Assembly (NCBI GenBank): GCA_964019695.1
Contig: OZ026522.1
Location: forward strand, 21,754,477-21,818,476
Direction: 5' to 3'
DNA length: 64,000 nt
DNA from: Loripinus fragilis
Lineage: Eukaryota > Mollusca > Bivalvia > Lucinida > Lucinidae
The stretch's first letter is position 1. Each line of letters starts with the position of its first letter. Below, one piece after another: positions 34,827-47,156 of this stretch. The translations under genes and the position numbers were made by a program. The notes under the pieces are model-generated. The model worked only from the letters and a program-made list of their open reading frames with translations, did no database searches and had not been told where the DNA came from.

Positions 34827-36764
34827 TTTATCGACTGATGACTCCTTTGGTGGACCCAAAGAGATTTTAGAGTTTGATTCTTCGCTTATATATGAATTAA
34901 AAAATCGTTAGTCAAAACAGTACCTGACTCGAACTGTCATAATCAATCTCAATAATTAACAACAGGAAGACACAATATTTAATATTGTTTGAGAAATAAG
35001 TCATGATAAATGTATAAACTGGATGTATTCCATTGGCTAAATAAAGATCACCCAGATTTAAACACCCCTGCATTCACTGATAATGTATAATGAATACCTC
35101 ATATCTATAACGTTATACGGTGTGAGCAGCGATCATATTGGTATGTGTCCATAGTTGCTTATTACTCCCCCCTTAGTCTCCCATTGCCTGAGAACAGGGA
35201 TGCAGAAAGATGTATCACTCTGAGGGTTTTCCTAATCCATAATATCTACTATGTAATAAAAGTCTAATCTAGTTACGTATACAAGCAACCAGATTGCTCT
35301 GTACAGTGAGTCACTTTAGTTACGCACCACTTATAAAATGTAAAATTTCTCGAAAAAGACAAATGCTGTTTTCATTCGGAGACTACCAGCGTAAAGCGCA
35401 TCTATATTTTTGTAAGCTATTGAAATTTTATTGTGATCAGATGACAAACAAGTTAGAAAATGGATCAAGAAGGGCACTACCCTCAAAACACAATTCCACA
35501 GTGCATTATTTCGAATGAAACTCAGATCACATTGCACTTTTTTCAGGGTCAAATATATGCAATGCCAGAGATAAGAGCCGATTTATTCTTGGCAATATCT
35601 AAGACTGGAATGTGTTTGTTAACTTTATCAGTTTTTTAAACGATTTACTATTTTGGTTCCCAGCTGACCAAGGTTTGAAAAAAGTTGATTTTATTACTTT
35701 TTTAAAGTTAGTTAAAATTTCGTATGATTCTGAGTAAACTAGTTATCAAAACACTTCTTTTATAATTTCATTTCAAACAACCATGTTTCCGCCGTTTATT
35801 TTCGTAAAAAAAATAAATGGATTTATTGGCGTCAAGGTGTTGGCGTTAGTGATGAAGTCACTGCTACCAAGGCTATAAGACGCGTCAATAATCAGACGTT
35901 TTAGTGCTTTGATACTTGAACAACTTGACGGGTTAACAACCTCTCGTGTGAACATTTTTATATCTGAAAGTATTGTTATGTAGAAATATAGAATATAATC
36001 ATGCCATCAACATGAAAATTGAAAAAAAGCTACAAATACAAGTTACCTAAGCAGTTGATTAGTTGCAATATCAATATCATAAATTACAAAACACGATCCG
36101 TTGCACTGGAATGTTTGTTTATATACGGTGCATTTTCGTGAAATAAAACTACTACCGTTGGCTCAAAGACAGATGAGAATCATTGCAGACAAACAGATAA
36201 ACTAATCCGAGCAATGGGCATGCTATACAGGTATATCCTACTCTATTCTGTTCTATCTGTAATGTTACATTTTTACCGTTATCTACCTTTTATATTGATA
36301 ATGGAATAGTCCTATTAATATGCATCTTTGAATCGACGGTGGAATAGTACTACTGACCCACACTTCCAACGCAAAATGTTTCAGGAATGTAACTTTGATT
36401 GACATACGAGGTCTTGCGGAAATCATTGTACCGGTCAGAGTTTATGGCAGGCATTCACCTAATCAGGTTATGATTCAAAGGGAATAATTAACCGATGAAG
36501 TTCTACTTTCATTTTCATAGATTAGTGCTTTAATTTTTGATAAAATTTCGTTACAATGGATGAAACAAAATATGTAATATTAAAGTTTTTGTCTGATTTT
36601 GCGTTAGAAGTGTGGTTCAGTATATGTGCTTACCTTAGTTTTCATATGTGCAAATAAATTTAGTAGAACAGTGCCATCAGGCTGAACCTACTCAAAAAGC
36701 ATCAGGCATATAAAAACTGCATTAGTGGTTTGAAAAAAACATTATTGTAACAAAGTTAGGGTCA

Positions 36765-36960
36765 GCCACAGAATATGTGAATACGAAACGAGCATGACAC
36801 AATTACAACCCACAGCCCAGTGCATTACACCACGAGGAAAAGAACAAAGAGAGACTTTTAAAGTCGACAGTAAGACTTCATATATTGGTATAATTACATC
36901 TGTAACCCTCAAGGTCATGTCCTGCAATTCCTGCTGAAAAGATCATTGAGGAAAGGTCAA
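36765..36960 (-). repeat. Family F-like repeat, degenerate
   Basis: Weak minus-strand similarity (gggtcagccacagaatatgt, acaccacgaggaaaagaac) to the copy that follows at 37012. Confidence 0.35.
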
Positions 36961-37011
36961 AAATATACTCGAAAAACTACTTACAGGAAGTTATTCACTG
37001 AAAACTATGTT

Positions 37012-37460
37012 ATAAATATATACATGATAAAATATAATAAGTGAGTATGATCAGGAAATACCAAAATCACAAACTGCAGACTAACCCATGGCATTGCGAG
37101 GAAGAGCCACACAACAGTCACGAGACACCAGGAAGACAAACTAAGCAAAGCAACCAGCTCTCTCTTCCCCATCAAGATGATTGCAAAACATAAGGGACAT
37201 ACAGAAACGTAAAACAAAACATAGAACAATTACAGAATCCCACAATGGGAGTAACAATAAACAACAAGTCAACAACAACAACAGAACCACCGCCTTAGAA
37301 CGGACAGCAGCCTAAGCTATGGGGGTGGGGTGGGGGTTTAATGCATTCTGCTGGTACCAAATCTTCGCCCTAGATTCTGCTATTGTTGAAGTACAAAAAT
37401 TGTTCAGCTCGCATGTAGGCCTTCTAACTATTGCAAACCTGATGGCCACACCTTAAAGTG
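37012..37460 (-). repeat. Family F repeat, long copy
   Basis: On the minus strand it runs from aaggcctacatgcgagctga through cgaagatttggtaccag, ccgttctaaggcggtggttc and atgggattctg-like sequence to tttcctgatcatactcac. This matches 51690-52085 over the whole length and defines a family of at least 400 bp. Confidence 0.7.
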
Positions 37461-38599
37461 CAGCCTAGGGGTTAAGCGACTGAGCAATATGTAGTTTATG
37501 TAATAGTTCCATCATTAAAAAGTCAAATTTATATCCTCATCATATTCTATTGAACAGTAAACAGTAATCTCCTCCAGAATCTTGTAGACTGTACAAATAA
37601 TTGTTACACATCCCGTCTATTGTTTAAGTACGCTAACAACACGTTTAAAGCGTCAAGCTAAATTGTACAGGAGGCAACAGAAATATCGTGAAAGAATTTT
37701 CAAGAAAAACATGTGGACACAATCTATCACTTATCGATAATCATATAACTATCTAAAACTATACGTTTATTTATAAACCATGATGATTTGGGCTTAAAAC
37801 CAGATTTTCCCAAAGTATCTGTAGAAGTTACAGTGGATCTTGCACATGTTTATGCTGTTTAACCATGATGAAGGCTATTTTCTAGTTTAGGGTATCATAG
37901 ATATGTATGGAGATCAAAGGAAACCTATTTATGCAGTATTGTGATGATTTTCAATTTTAAATATTACCATGATATTAAGCGATTTTATCTATAATGAAGT
38001 GTGGCCCCTTCCATCCTGAACAGATATAAGTTTAAAATACTATTTATAGTCATAAAAGCCTTAATTAATACAATATCTCATGTATCATATCAGACACCTA
38101 TCACAACTAAATAAATGGGTATCACTACAACCATAATTTTCATTATAAAAACCTCTGCAAGTGAACTTCTATGGTTTCTATTAAATCTGATAACATTCTT
38201 ATGCATACATAAGAAAAACACAGCAAACCGCTATCGTTCAGGTCAAGAAATGTCTCTTGACAAATGTCAACATGTCTGGCTCCTCAAGAACAGACTACAT
38301 CAACGTGTCAAAATTTTATAATATTTCCCTTAGTGGACCTCATCTCAGCTGCTTTGGGATTCCTGCACTGTTAAAGTGCACCCGTATTTATAATGCGCTC
38401 TTGATAACCACACCGGATGTAGTAGATTATCCACGAAATTTGACATTCGATTCCGTGAGTTAAGGGGAGCTCTTTCTTGCATGAAATGTTTCCTGTATAA
38501 ACAAAAACTGCCTTTTTTATCAAGGAGACGGATACCTTTAGCCACATTGTTGTATGAACAATTTACACATCTCGCATAAATACCAGACAGGGTAAGGAG

Positions 38600-38895
38600 G
38601 GTAAGTAAGGGTGCAAAGATCAGGAATCGATACAATCAAGTACCACACCTGACCCAGGATACCAATGGGAAAATGACAAACTCACAGTTATACACCACAA
38701 ACGAGTGCCAAGAGGTCAGCCCTTTCCCAGCAGGTGACCACAAGGCACAAATAAACAGACGCGCACAAAGGCATAACAGAGTACAAGACAGATAAAACAT
38801 AAAAGATCCACAAAAGAAGTACCGCCTTGGAACGGTCAGGAAAATATTTTACTGGAGGGCTTAAATCGGTTTCACGGCGCAAACCTCAGCCTTAA
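38600..38895 (-). repeat. Family G repeat
   Basis: Minus-strand copy from aaaccgatttaagccctcca to ttcctgatctttgcaccctt. Confidence 0.7.
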
Positions 38896-39264
38896 TTCAG
38901 AGATCTAAAATTTCACCTAAATTTTTAATTGACCAAAATCGATTTTTACTGGATCTCTCATATACCTTTTCATAGTACTTGATAACATGTTTAGCTGTAA
39001 GGCATAAGGTTAACAATTAAGAAAGTTCTGTTGTCATACATGAACATCTTTCCAGCAGACACAGGTGATATCCCAAAGGATTGGTCCCTCGTATATACAT
39101 GCTCGTTGTTTTCCACGAAAACTACCAGGACTTTCGTCCGGTTGTCCTGTCTTGTGTACCTTGTAAGATGCTTAAATATATTTGTGTGTTAAAATAGCAT
39201 GGCTCATTTGGATAGGAATAAAGTTTTAATGAACAAGCAATGTTTTTATAAAAAGTCATAGCTG

Positions 39265-40700
39265 TGAAACGGAGTTGACTACGGTTATAAATTATTGGGC
39301 TAGAATTTTGGACAATAAAGGACCGGTCGATTCATATTGGATTTTGAAAAGGCTTTCTGAACTCCTTCAGCTATGGAATATGATCTTTATTGCCCTTCAG
39401 ACCATGGCGTGTTGTTGTAAACGGAGTGATGTCAGATGTCAAGTGTCACACATGGCACCGTTCTTGGTCCGTTGCTGTTCTCGTTGTATATACACGGCAA
39501 CTCAAATAAGATTAAGTCCGGAATAAGGTCTTATCTTTGCTTTATCTGCTTTTTATATCTTTATTTATATGTTCTAGGAGATGAGGCATGGATAAGTTAA
39601 GAGTCTTTCATGCAAACCAAACATCTATGTGTCTTGATCCACATCTGAACTAAGGGCGAGGTTGGCGCTGTGAAACCTGTTTAAGCCCTCTATTAAAATA
39701 TTTTTACTGACCGTTCGAAGGTGTTACTTCTTTTGTGGATCGTGTGTGTAATTTATGTCTTGTGTTTTTCATGCTTTCGCGTCTATTCTCTGATACATTG
39801 TGGTCACCTGCTGGGAAAGGGCTGACCTCTTGGCTCTTGTTTGTTATGTTTAATTTAGTTTTTGTCACCTTCCCATGTAGTATCCTGGGACAGGTGTGGC
39901 ACTTGATTGTATCGATTCCTGATCTTTGCCGCTTATTTTGTCGATGATTGTGTCCGTTATCGTGATACATGTATTAAGGAAAAAGAGGACACAGTGAAAC
40001 TTGTGAATGGTATTGACTGACTAGGATTCTGGGCAAGGAAATGGGATATGAGATTCCAACCCGTTGAATGCAATGTGATGCAGCTAACAAGGAAACAGAC
40101 CACAACGAAGAATGCTAAATGCACTTTAAAGAGTAAAGTTTTACAAAGCGTTCTTAAAATTAAATGCCTTGAAGAACAATTACAGTGGATTTGAGATGAA
40201 AAACACATGCTAGCAACCGATACACAAAGGCTAACAGAGCCCTTAATTCCCTTTGGCGAACTTTATATTCCTGTCCCAAAGACGTAAAAGAGGCAGCTTA
40301 CAAAGGACTGGTGCGTTCAGTCCTAGAGTATGGTAGTTCTGTTAGGGGTCGACCAGATGTTTTTCTTCAAGTGGAATTAGAAAGCGCCCTGCCAAATTGT
40401 TAAGAGGGATCAACAAAATTGAAACGGGGAGTATGCCTGGCATTATTGGACAATTAAAATGGGAACCCCTCATGAAAATGATGAAAGACAATAAACTCAT
40501 ACTATTATACATATGACTAAAAGTAAAAGCCAGTTTACAAACAGATGACCTCATCCCCTAAGTCCAGAGTGGAAGAATTCACAACTCACTCCTACAGCTG
40601 GCATAAACATTTCCCCTTTCCGCAATTTCGTATGATTGTAGTTCTGACTTTACTTCTCTGTTACGGGCTAGGGATTAATCAACTGTTAAATTATTGTCAG
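39265..40700 (+). pseudogene. Decayed LINE reverse transcriptase (Jockey/CR1-like), interrupted by a family G repeat
   Basis: Frames must be pieced together around stops and frameshifts. In order: LDFEKAF at 39337-39357; GTVLGPLLFSLYI at about 39448-39490; after the insertion, DDCVRYR at 39943-39963; WDMRFQPVECNVMQLTRK at about 40047-40100; SCPKDVKEAAYKGLVRSVLE then YGSSV at about 40275-40345. These match the palm motifs and the post-RT region of non-LTR retrotransposons, where the catalytic (F)ADD would span the insertion. The 5' part of the element, including the endonuclease, is missing. Non-functional. Confidence 0.75.
39607..39940 (+). repeat. Family G repeat inserted in the LINE
   Basis: Starts near catgcaaaccaaacatctat then gatccacatctgaactaagg, runs through the usual aaagggctgacctcttggct, and ends gattcctgatctttgccgc. 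The longer 5' part (acatctatgtgtcttgatcc) is shared with the copy at 55172-55500. Confidence 0.7.
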
Positions 40701-41324
40701 TTTTTGCGTTTCATCAGTAAACTATATCTTGATCTTGAAAAAGGAGCTGATTCTTTTATGCTGAGAGATTTATTACGATAATATAAGGGATTCCTATGCA
40801 ATACAGCTTTATATGCTTATCAGATTTCTGATCTAATTCACTATGTTGACAACATGCATTTCAACATCAATTAAAATGCAGCATAACACCAGTACGAAAG
40901 GTGTCATTAAGTCAGTGACAGCTACCATGGGATGCGTAATGCACGTTTCACAAATATGACAATCAGACCACGAAATAAGAAGAGACAGTAATTATAATGA
41001 TTATCCCCTCATTCTTAAAACGTAACATATACTGTGGGAACCCATAATTACATTCCTTTGCGATGGTCCCTTTGTGTACCTAAAAATGTTGTGAAGGGAT
41101 GGATAAGAAATCAAAACCAAGTTCAAGCTAAACCATTTTGCTTGTCTAGAACTACGATACAATTTGTCGGTTCTAAAATAATTTTACATCTTTTAAAATA
41201 GATATATGACAATGCGGAAACTTAGGTCAAACCTCTCAGTTAATTGTTCCACTGTCACTTTCACTTATTAGGAAATACTACAAGCATGAATCACATAGTA
41301 CAATGTACATGTACCCTATTCTTT

Positions 41325-42788
41325 GACTTTTCGCTTACTGTAAAGGCGGCGCCTCATGAATGCGTCATTAGGACTGGTCAACCTTAGGCATAGGTAAAAG
41401 CTGAAAACGAGGCGTGGTTTTTATTCAAAAGTAACTGTATCATCTCACAGTATTGACGCAAAACACATTATTTTGTCCTTAAAACGCCATCAAAATAACT
41501 GCATCTGAATATGTCTATTTACATGCACGAGGGTTAGGCAAAAATAACTGAGCCCTACCTCATTATATCTTAGCCTGACATTGTAGATAAGAAATATGAT
41601 TATCTTTTATAAGTATAACATGTCATGGACGTTTTGGCCAAAAATAATTACCCCGATGAAGCTTCTTTTATGATTGCTAGGCAACTAAAGATCGTCAGTC
41701 AGAGCGATGCGTTTACGATCTCCGCCACCAGGAATATACAGTATGTCTTAAAAAAGCTTGTGGGCTAGATAGTTTTTGTGAAAGACATAATTGACATTTA
41801 TTTGAATAACATGTATCATATTGTCTTTTCATTATACTTGGTTCGTAAATGTTTAGGTGAACACTGATTGCATGCGTTGCCTAGCAACAAAATAAGTCAA
41901 AATTACACTAATTTTCAAATACATGAGGATTGTGTTGCCATGGAAACAGAATCATTTATTCCAAACAAGCAATTTATTATTTCTGAGGGTTTGTTTGTGT
42001 ATGCAGTACTGCAAAAGCATTATTAGGCTAATATTTTATGTTTTCTATTAAAAGTGGTAATATGAATGTGGGTGGGGTAAATTATAGGACTTGCGGCGCG
42101 TAAAAATTGCTAAATTCTGAAGTATCTATAATTTGAGGTCAGTTGGTTTCTTTTCTGTGGCACTGAGTAGGTACATGTAATAGGTATCAAACTACAGGAA
42201 TGCAGCATTACATTGGAGTTACCGTTTCCATGGCAATGCTTAGAAATTGATGTATTACAGCGTGAACGCACCCGTTCGACGGGTCATGATCGGTTGCCAA
42301 GCAACCAGTACATGTATATGAAGCCTACCAACAGATATAAATTAGCTTATTGAATAGATGACATATAACTGCGATGAAATATCATTTAAATATATGTCCA
42401 TTTTACTTAAATTAAATGTTAAAAGGTAGGGCTCAGTTATTTTTGACTAACCCTCGTAACATAAGCATAGAGGCAAACATTGTGGAGCCAGATCAGAATG
42501 CTCCCATCTGGGTCCACACTGTTTTTCATTGAGACTTCGCATATTTTAGTGGACGACAAAAACATACATTTTGTGATTATGCTTTTTAAGGGTTAATAAA
42601 TGTGAGTTCAGTGTGTATAAGGTTGGGATTTTCATGAAATGCACGCACGTTTGCGCGGCCCAAGCAACTTACTAATTCTTCGCTAAATTATAAATATAAC
42701 CTGATTTCTCTTGTTTAGCAGATGAACTAGCCGAACAACGCCCAGATATGAATATTAAAGTTACCGCCTTTACAGTAAGTGAAAAGTC
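41325..42788. mobile_element. Family D TIR element carrying a nested element
   Basis: Ends gacttttcgcttactgtaaa and inverted gacttttcacttactgtaaa, continuing into ggcgg. Outside the inner insertion the sequence matches 33461-33970 in reverse orientation. About 935 bp of its 1464 bp is the nested element at 41528-42456. Confidence 0.75.
41528..42456. mobile_element. 929-bp TIR element nested in family D
   Basis: Ends cgagggttaggcaaaaataa then ctgagccctacct, and inverted cgagggttagtcaaaaataa then ctgagccctacct: 33 bp with one mismatch. Subterminal inverted pairs include ttgccatggaaacag / gtttccatggcaa and gcctagcaac / gttgccaagc. No ORF over 60 codons. Confidence 0.8.
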
Positions 42789-42999
42789 TATTAATACGTG
42801 GCAGTAGTAAACATGAGATGTTTGTACCTATCGCATCTCACAATATATGGAGGTAGAATACCGTGTCTGATGTTTCAATGTACTGTAGTTTCAATATATT
42901 CATCATCTTGGTTCATTATTTCAAGATACCCAAAGGTCATACTCAATATTGTATACACGTTCTATTTAACTCATATAACTTGAGCCTAGCGTCCTGTTT

Positions 43000-43176
43000 G
43001 TGGGGCATAGGCAAACAGTGCAGGCCCTGATGAGAAGCCGCAGAATTTTATGCTTACAGAATGATTTATTAAAATTTGAATAAAGATGAAAGATACCGCC
43101 CAACACCCCTAAACTTGGAAATGGGATCGTCCTACTGATAAGGGTAGACACGACCATTCGGCTTAAATAGGTTAAA
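43000..43176. repeat. Family Q repeat, copy 2
   Basis: gcaaacagtgcaggccctga, aatttgaataaagatg and cattcggcttaaataggtta in the same order as in 20310-20492. Confidence 0.55.
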
Positions 43177-43544
43177 TTACATTATAAATTCGCCTTTCCT
43201 TTGCTAACATCAGTGTGCTTAGCGTTCCTTACAGGTCTTGTCAATCAACGCCCGCACGAAAACGGGTTGTCATTTTTATTGAATAATCTTTTATTCTAAG
43301 ATAGTACGATGATGATCAAAGTGTCGATTATAATGTAATAAATATTGATGATTCATTAAGTCTAATTTCGTAATAGATTTCAAAGTTAAATCACATAGGC
43401 TTCACCATTTAGTTTGCTTCAAATGACTTTCTAGATACCTCACCATATATCACTGGTAGCTCAAAGCGAAAATTATGTCCTCGTAGTTGTAGTGGAATTA
43501 AGTAGACTTCGATACGGATGATGAAGATATTTAAAAAAATGAAT

Positions 43545-43665
43545 TCAATTTTTGAATGCTCATAGAATCACGAATAATTCGTGTCTCTTGCAAAGTAAGT
43601 GAATTCGGGCTTCATGTTAACTTAGCAAGATACACGAAGTATACCGACCAAAATTTGAATTTATT
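43545..43665. mobile_element. Family J palindromic element, diverged
   Basis: ttcaatttttgaatgctcat ... agcaagatacacgaagtata ... ccaaaatttgaatttattgc. Same layout as 18597-18736. Confidence 0.5.
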
Positions 43666-44886
43666 GCTTATATTTACATTTTATTTTAAATATCTGAGAT
43701 ATGAACATTTTATATAATTTAGGAAACAAAACTGTTTAACGGTTTTGTCGGAGTGTAAAACGGAAAAGCGGAACAGCCAATGGAGCAAACAAGGCCGAGT
43801 TCGCCTGTGAACCGAACGGCTGTAGTTCGGCCTTGCTGACCTTGCTGAGAAGCATGGTCGCGGCTATAACCTCAAATTACCCGGCTTAGAAATATTGACC
43901 AATCAGCAAGGTTGTATCAAAACCTGTCCGAATAACCTACTCGCCATTTGATTGGTTGGTTTTATCGGAGAGAGAATACCAAACAAGTGAACAGCAGCCA
44001 TAGCTGGGCGATGACCACAAGCGAACCGGGCCCAAGAGGCTTGTTTTGCACGTGGGAATCGGGTGTGGCTCGCTGTCAATCGCTGTGTGACAACACTAGT
44101 GTCTCTTCAAGCGAATGAATTCGAGATTCGAAGTGTACTGCACGGGCAAGTGAGCTTGGCAGCTGTCAATAAGTTTATGTCATTCATGAGGCTTTGAACG
44201 GTTGCAAAAATCATTGCAAAGATTCATTAAAGACTTGCTTCGAAAATGTAAATATAGAAAAATCCATCCCGGTGATCCCAAGTGGCTGATTTCTCTATCT
44301 GCCCCTCATACAATTAATGAAATAATTTCCCTGGCCAGAATTCAATTCAGCATCTTTTATTTTAATCATTTACTCCATAACGCCTCTGAAATTTAATGTA
44401 TTTGAAAAATAAAATGGAAAATGGAGAGCAAATGTTCCATTTTCCATAATATTTTCAAAAGTATTCAAAACTTAAATTTAATTTTTCTTTATTTTTTTTT
44501 CTCAATTTTGTCTAAAAATAGAAAATGATGTCATGATCTGAAAATAGCCTGTGGAGTAAAGGGTTATACTGGAAGTTCCAGAATACGTTAAGATTCGGCA
44601 TCACAAAATGACGACACTCTGGCGTAGCAATGTCATCACTTGACGACCATGCGCTTGACAAATATTAGACCCAAATTTGTAAATCAATGTACAGATTGTG
44701 TAAGATGGCATAGATAAGATAAGAATTTCTATCTGAGGAATATCCTAGATTTTCTAATGGATCATCGCGTCCTTCATTATCAATGATTATAGCGACGAAA
44801 CGTATTATACATTGTAACTGATAGTTTACGTTACAGTTATGCAACTGCACTACTAAAAAAAGACGACACACAGCAGTGGTACTGAA

Positions 44887-45132
44887 CTGGCCCCGAGGTT
44901 ATAAAACTATTTTCGTGTTCTACTCAACATAGCATGGAATTTCAAATGCTCATAAGATCTCAATTGCTTAATAATAAAGACATTTCTTGCTTTCAGATGC
45001 TTAGATGTTGTATTTATCATGCTCATAAATATTAAAATGCCAACGATTGTTGGCATTTTAACATTTATGAGCAGGATAAATTTCGTGCACAGCTGAGTTC
45101 AGCAAAAAAAGGTGTAATTACCTCGGGGCCAG
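44887..45132. mobile_element. Family K TIR element
   Basis: Ends ctggccccgaggttataaaa and inverted ctggccccgaggtaattaca. The central hairpin is aatgccaacgattgttggca and ttttaacattt in inverse. Second copy at 53436-53810. Confidence 0.75.
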
Positions 45133-45276
45133 GTTGATGGCGTTATGAAACTGTGAAGTTGAGTTTCACTTGCTTAAACTACAGGCCCTTATCGCCCCTT
45201 GATTTGGTCAACAGATCGAAATTTTAATACAAACATTCTAAGGCGTCAAATTATCACCGGCTTCTCCAATACATTT

Positions 45277-45450
45277 TGAGCCATGACACGTGGCATTTTG
45301 ACAAGTGTAGACTCAGACGAGCCTGTGAAGCCTCCTTTTAAGCTAAGAAACTCCAAATGATACTCAGTCAATAGCTTAACACTCCAAAAATATTCAAGCG
45401 ACTAGCAAAGGCTCTGATCAGCCTGTTGGAAATCCCATGCCACGGCTCAA
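45277..45450. mobile_element. Family C element, internally deleted
   Basis: Ends tgagccatgacacgtggcat and inverted ttgagccgtggcatgggatt; about 70 bp shorter than 15079-15319. Confidence 0.65.
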
Positions 45451-45508
45451 ATTTATGTCGGGCTTGTCTACATACATGTATAACCTTAGCTTTAAGATAT
45501 GCATTGAA

Positions 45509-45571
45509 CACACACACACACACACACGCACGCACGCACGCACGCACGCACGCACACACGCACGCACGCAT
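45509..45571. repeat. (CA)n/(CGCA)n microsatellite
   Basis: acacacacacac followed by cgcacgcacgcacgcacg. It lies about 105 bp upstream of the oxidase start codon, so it could sit in the promoter or 5' UTR. Confidence 0.9.
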
Positions 45572-45675
45572 TATGTTCGGGACTTTAATATAATGCAATG
45601 TGTGTCTCGTTTATTTTCTTCTACAGTTTATATGTTTATAGGTTAAAACATTGATTCTTAAGCCGCTGTGTTGAT

Positions 45676-45795
45676 ATGTCGATTGTGTACGATATCTGTG
45701 TTGTAGGAGCGGGGCTAGTGGGTTCAGCTACAGCGTACCATGCCTCGGCTAAGCCAGGGTTGAAGGTGTGTTTAATTGGACCCCAGGAACCCAAG
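45676..45795 (+). CDS. Peroxisomal sarcosine/pipecolate oxidase-like FAD oxidoreductase, exon 1 (dinucleotide-binding fold)
   Basis: Residues 1-40. ATG at 45676; an in-frame stop at 45652-45654 lies upstream. MSIVYDICVVGAGLVGSATA is the classic N-terminal beta-alpha-beta of FAD-binding DAO-family oxidases, with GxGxxG at residues 11-16 binding the FAD ADP moiety. The donor CCCAAG|GTACGT closes in phase 0. The rest of the protein is in exons at 49802-49946, 52791-53262, 54750-54868, 56132-56275 and 59232-59491; together 1260 nt, 419 residues, the usual size for monomeric sarcosine oxidase relatives (about 390-400). Family members oxidise the C-N bond of small secondary amines (sarcosine, pipecolate, proline-like), yielding hydrogen peroxide. 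Which substrate applies cannot be read from sequence. Confidence 0.9.
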
Positions 45796-45877
45796 GTACG
45801 TAACTATAGGTCTAGATAAGCACGGATTTGAAAGTGTAATTTTATTTATTTTCTTATACGTCTGTTTAAGCATATGT

Positions 45878-45940
45878 ATTGGATGCTCAAACGAACCGTC
45901 TCATTGAGACGGTTCTTTTGAGTACCCATCACATATAGTT
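45878..45940. repeat. Small hairpin element with GAACCGTC core
   Basis: tgctcaaacgaaccgtctca pairs with tgagacggttcttttgagta. Same core as 61690-61762 and, more loosely, 13160-13270. All three are flanked by catatg-like sequence. Confidence 0.6.
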
Positions 45941-47090
45941 TGATTGCGAAATGTGGAAGTTATTTCTAAATATATACATAGGTATGCTTATCTGGAGGCC
46001 TGAACTGTTTAAGTTAGTGAGATATCACAATAAAGTTGTTTTAATATGTTTGAAATATGATAACGCATGATTATCTAACAGATAAATGGCGTATGTTTAC
46101 CAGCAAAATATCAGACCAGCATGTGCATACAATGTAACTGCCATAAGCAGATTCTGATGAAAGCCGTAGTTCCCAGACAGTGCAAAGTTCGTCCAAGTCA
46201 TACAATATTAATACACATAATTCTTAATGCATTTTCAACCTTTGCTTCAGTGAACCTTTTATATAGTTTTGATATAATTCCTTCTGCTGATAACCTTTGG
46301 GAGCAGTTTTGACATAGTGCCTGCTCTCAGTGTATCCAGGCTGTTCGGCATACCGATAGTAATTAATACTGAAGGAGTTTTTTTTTTCATTCCAGCAGAG
46401 AAATCGATTACTCATGATAAAATTCTGAAACTTAACTGTCTTTATTCTTAGTTTGCAAAACATTTTTATGCGTTATGACTAAAAGCAATTTGGATAGAAA
46501 AAGCATGTAAAATTACACATCATGTAGTGGATAGTTTTAGACAAGAGAGTTAGGAACAACACTATTTCTCAGTGACTTTTTTATGTGGGTATTCTCATTT
46601 TATTTTGACAGATATATAACTTTTTTCTAGTAGTGTCGTCTGCTGATAACTTTTGCAAATAGTCTGGACCTAGATCAGGCCAAACAAAACGCCAGGCATG
46701 ATCTTGATCTAAGCTGATTGACGCTCTGATGGCATTCCTTAAATAGTTATTCGAAAAAAAAAAAAATTGAAAAAATCACCAGACGACAAAAATCATACAA
46801 AGTTACCAAGCATGCTAAGAGTTAAATGAAAAGATAAGAGCAACATGTACACGTATCACTCAACAGGATGATCCATTTATGCGGCATGTAACATTCCATC
46901 ATGACTAGTTCGAATGACCCATTGGGCCGAAGAAACGGATGTTAATCTGACATTTTTGCTGAATATATGGTATTAACAAGTATAAGCTTTACAAAAATAT
47001 TGCCATCTTTCAGCACTAAACAAAAGTGGGTTGTCGTCTACTGACTGAAGGTACAGAAGAAATTTGATCTATTGAATGACACATCCAACT

Positions 47091-47124
47091 AATCGCCATC
47101 TCTGCTTGAAGCGGAGATGGCGAT
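47091..47124. repeat. Hairpin upstream of the minisatellite
   Basis: atcgccatctctgctt pairs with aagcggagatggcgat: a 16-bp stem with one mismatch and virtually no loop. Confidence 0.7.
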
Positions 47125-47156
47125 GAGCTGGGTGGATCATTTTAGTTTTGTGACAA

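Larger units (their letters stand above)
30342..45675. other. Intergenic region between two divergent genes (15.3 kb)
   Basis: Head-to-head spacing between the LPMO start (30341) and the oxidase start (45676). Promoters of both genes must lie within or near it, but no element could be tied to a start. Within it, 30400-31250, 34000-34540, 34830-36740, 37465-38600, 40700-41320 and 43700-44880 hold no gene I can support. Confidence 0.7.

Noticed and set aside
43026..43060. Hammerhead ribozyme candidates (ctgatgag at 43028 and 49690, and inverse at 61940)
   Set aside because: No downstream gaaa core in the right position and no flanking stems.
43770..44190. GC-richer stretch as a CpG-island promoter
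   Set aside because: Some hairpins (ggccgagttcgcc...ggcc) and moderate GC, but no gene start is associated and a diverged repeat explains it equally well.
44202..44396. 64-codon plus-strand frame as gene exon
   Set aside because: No recognisable motif, no partner exons, and codon use like the surrounding non-coding DNA.
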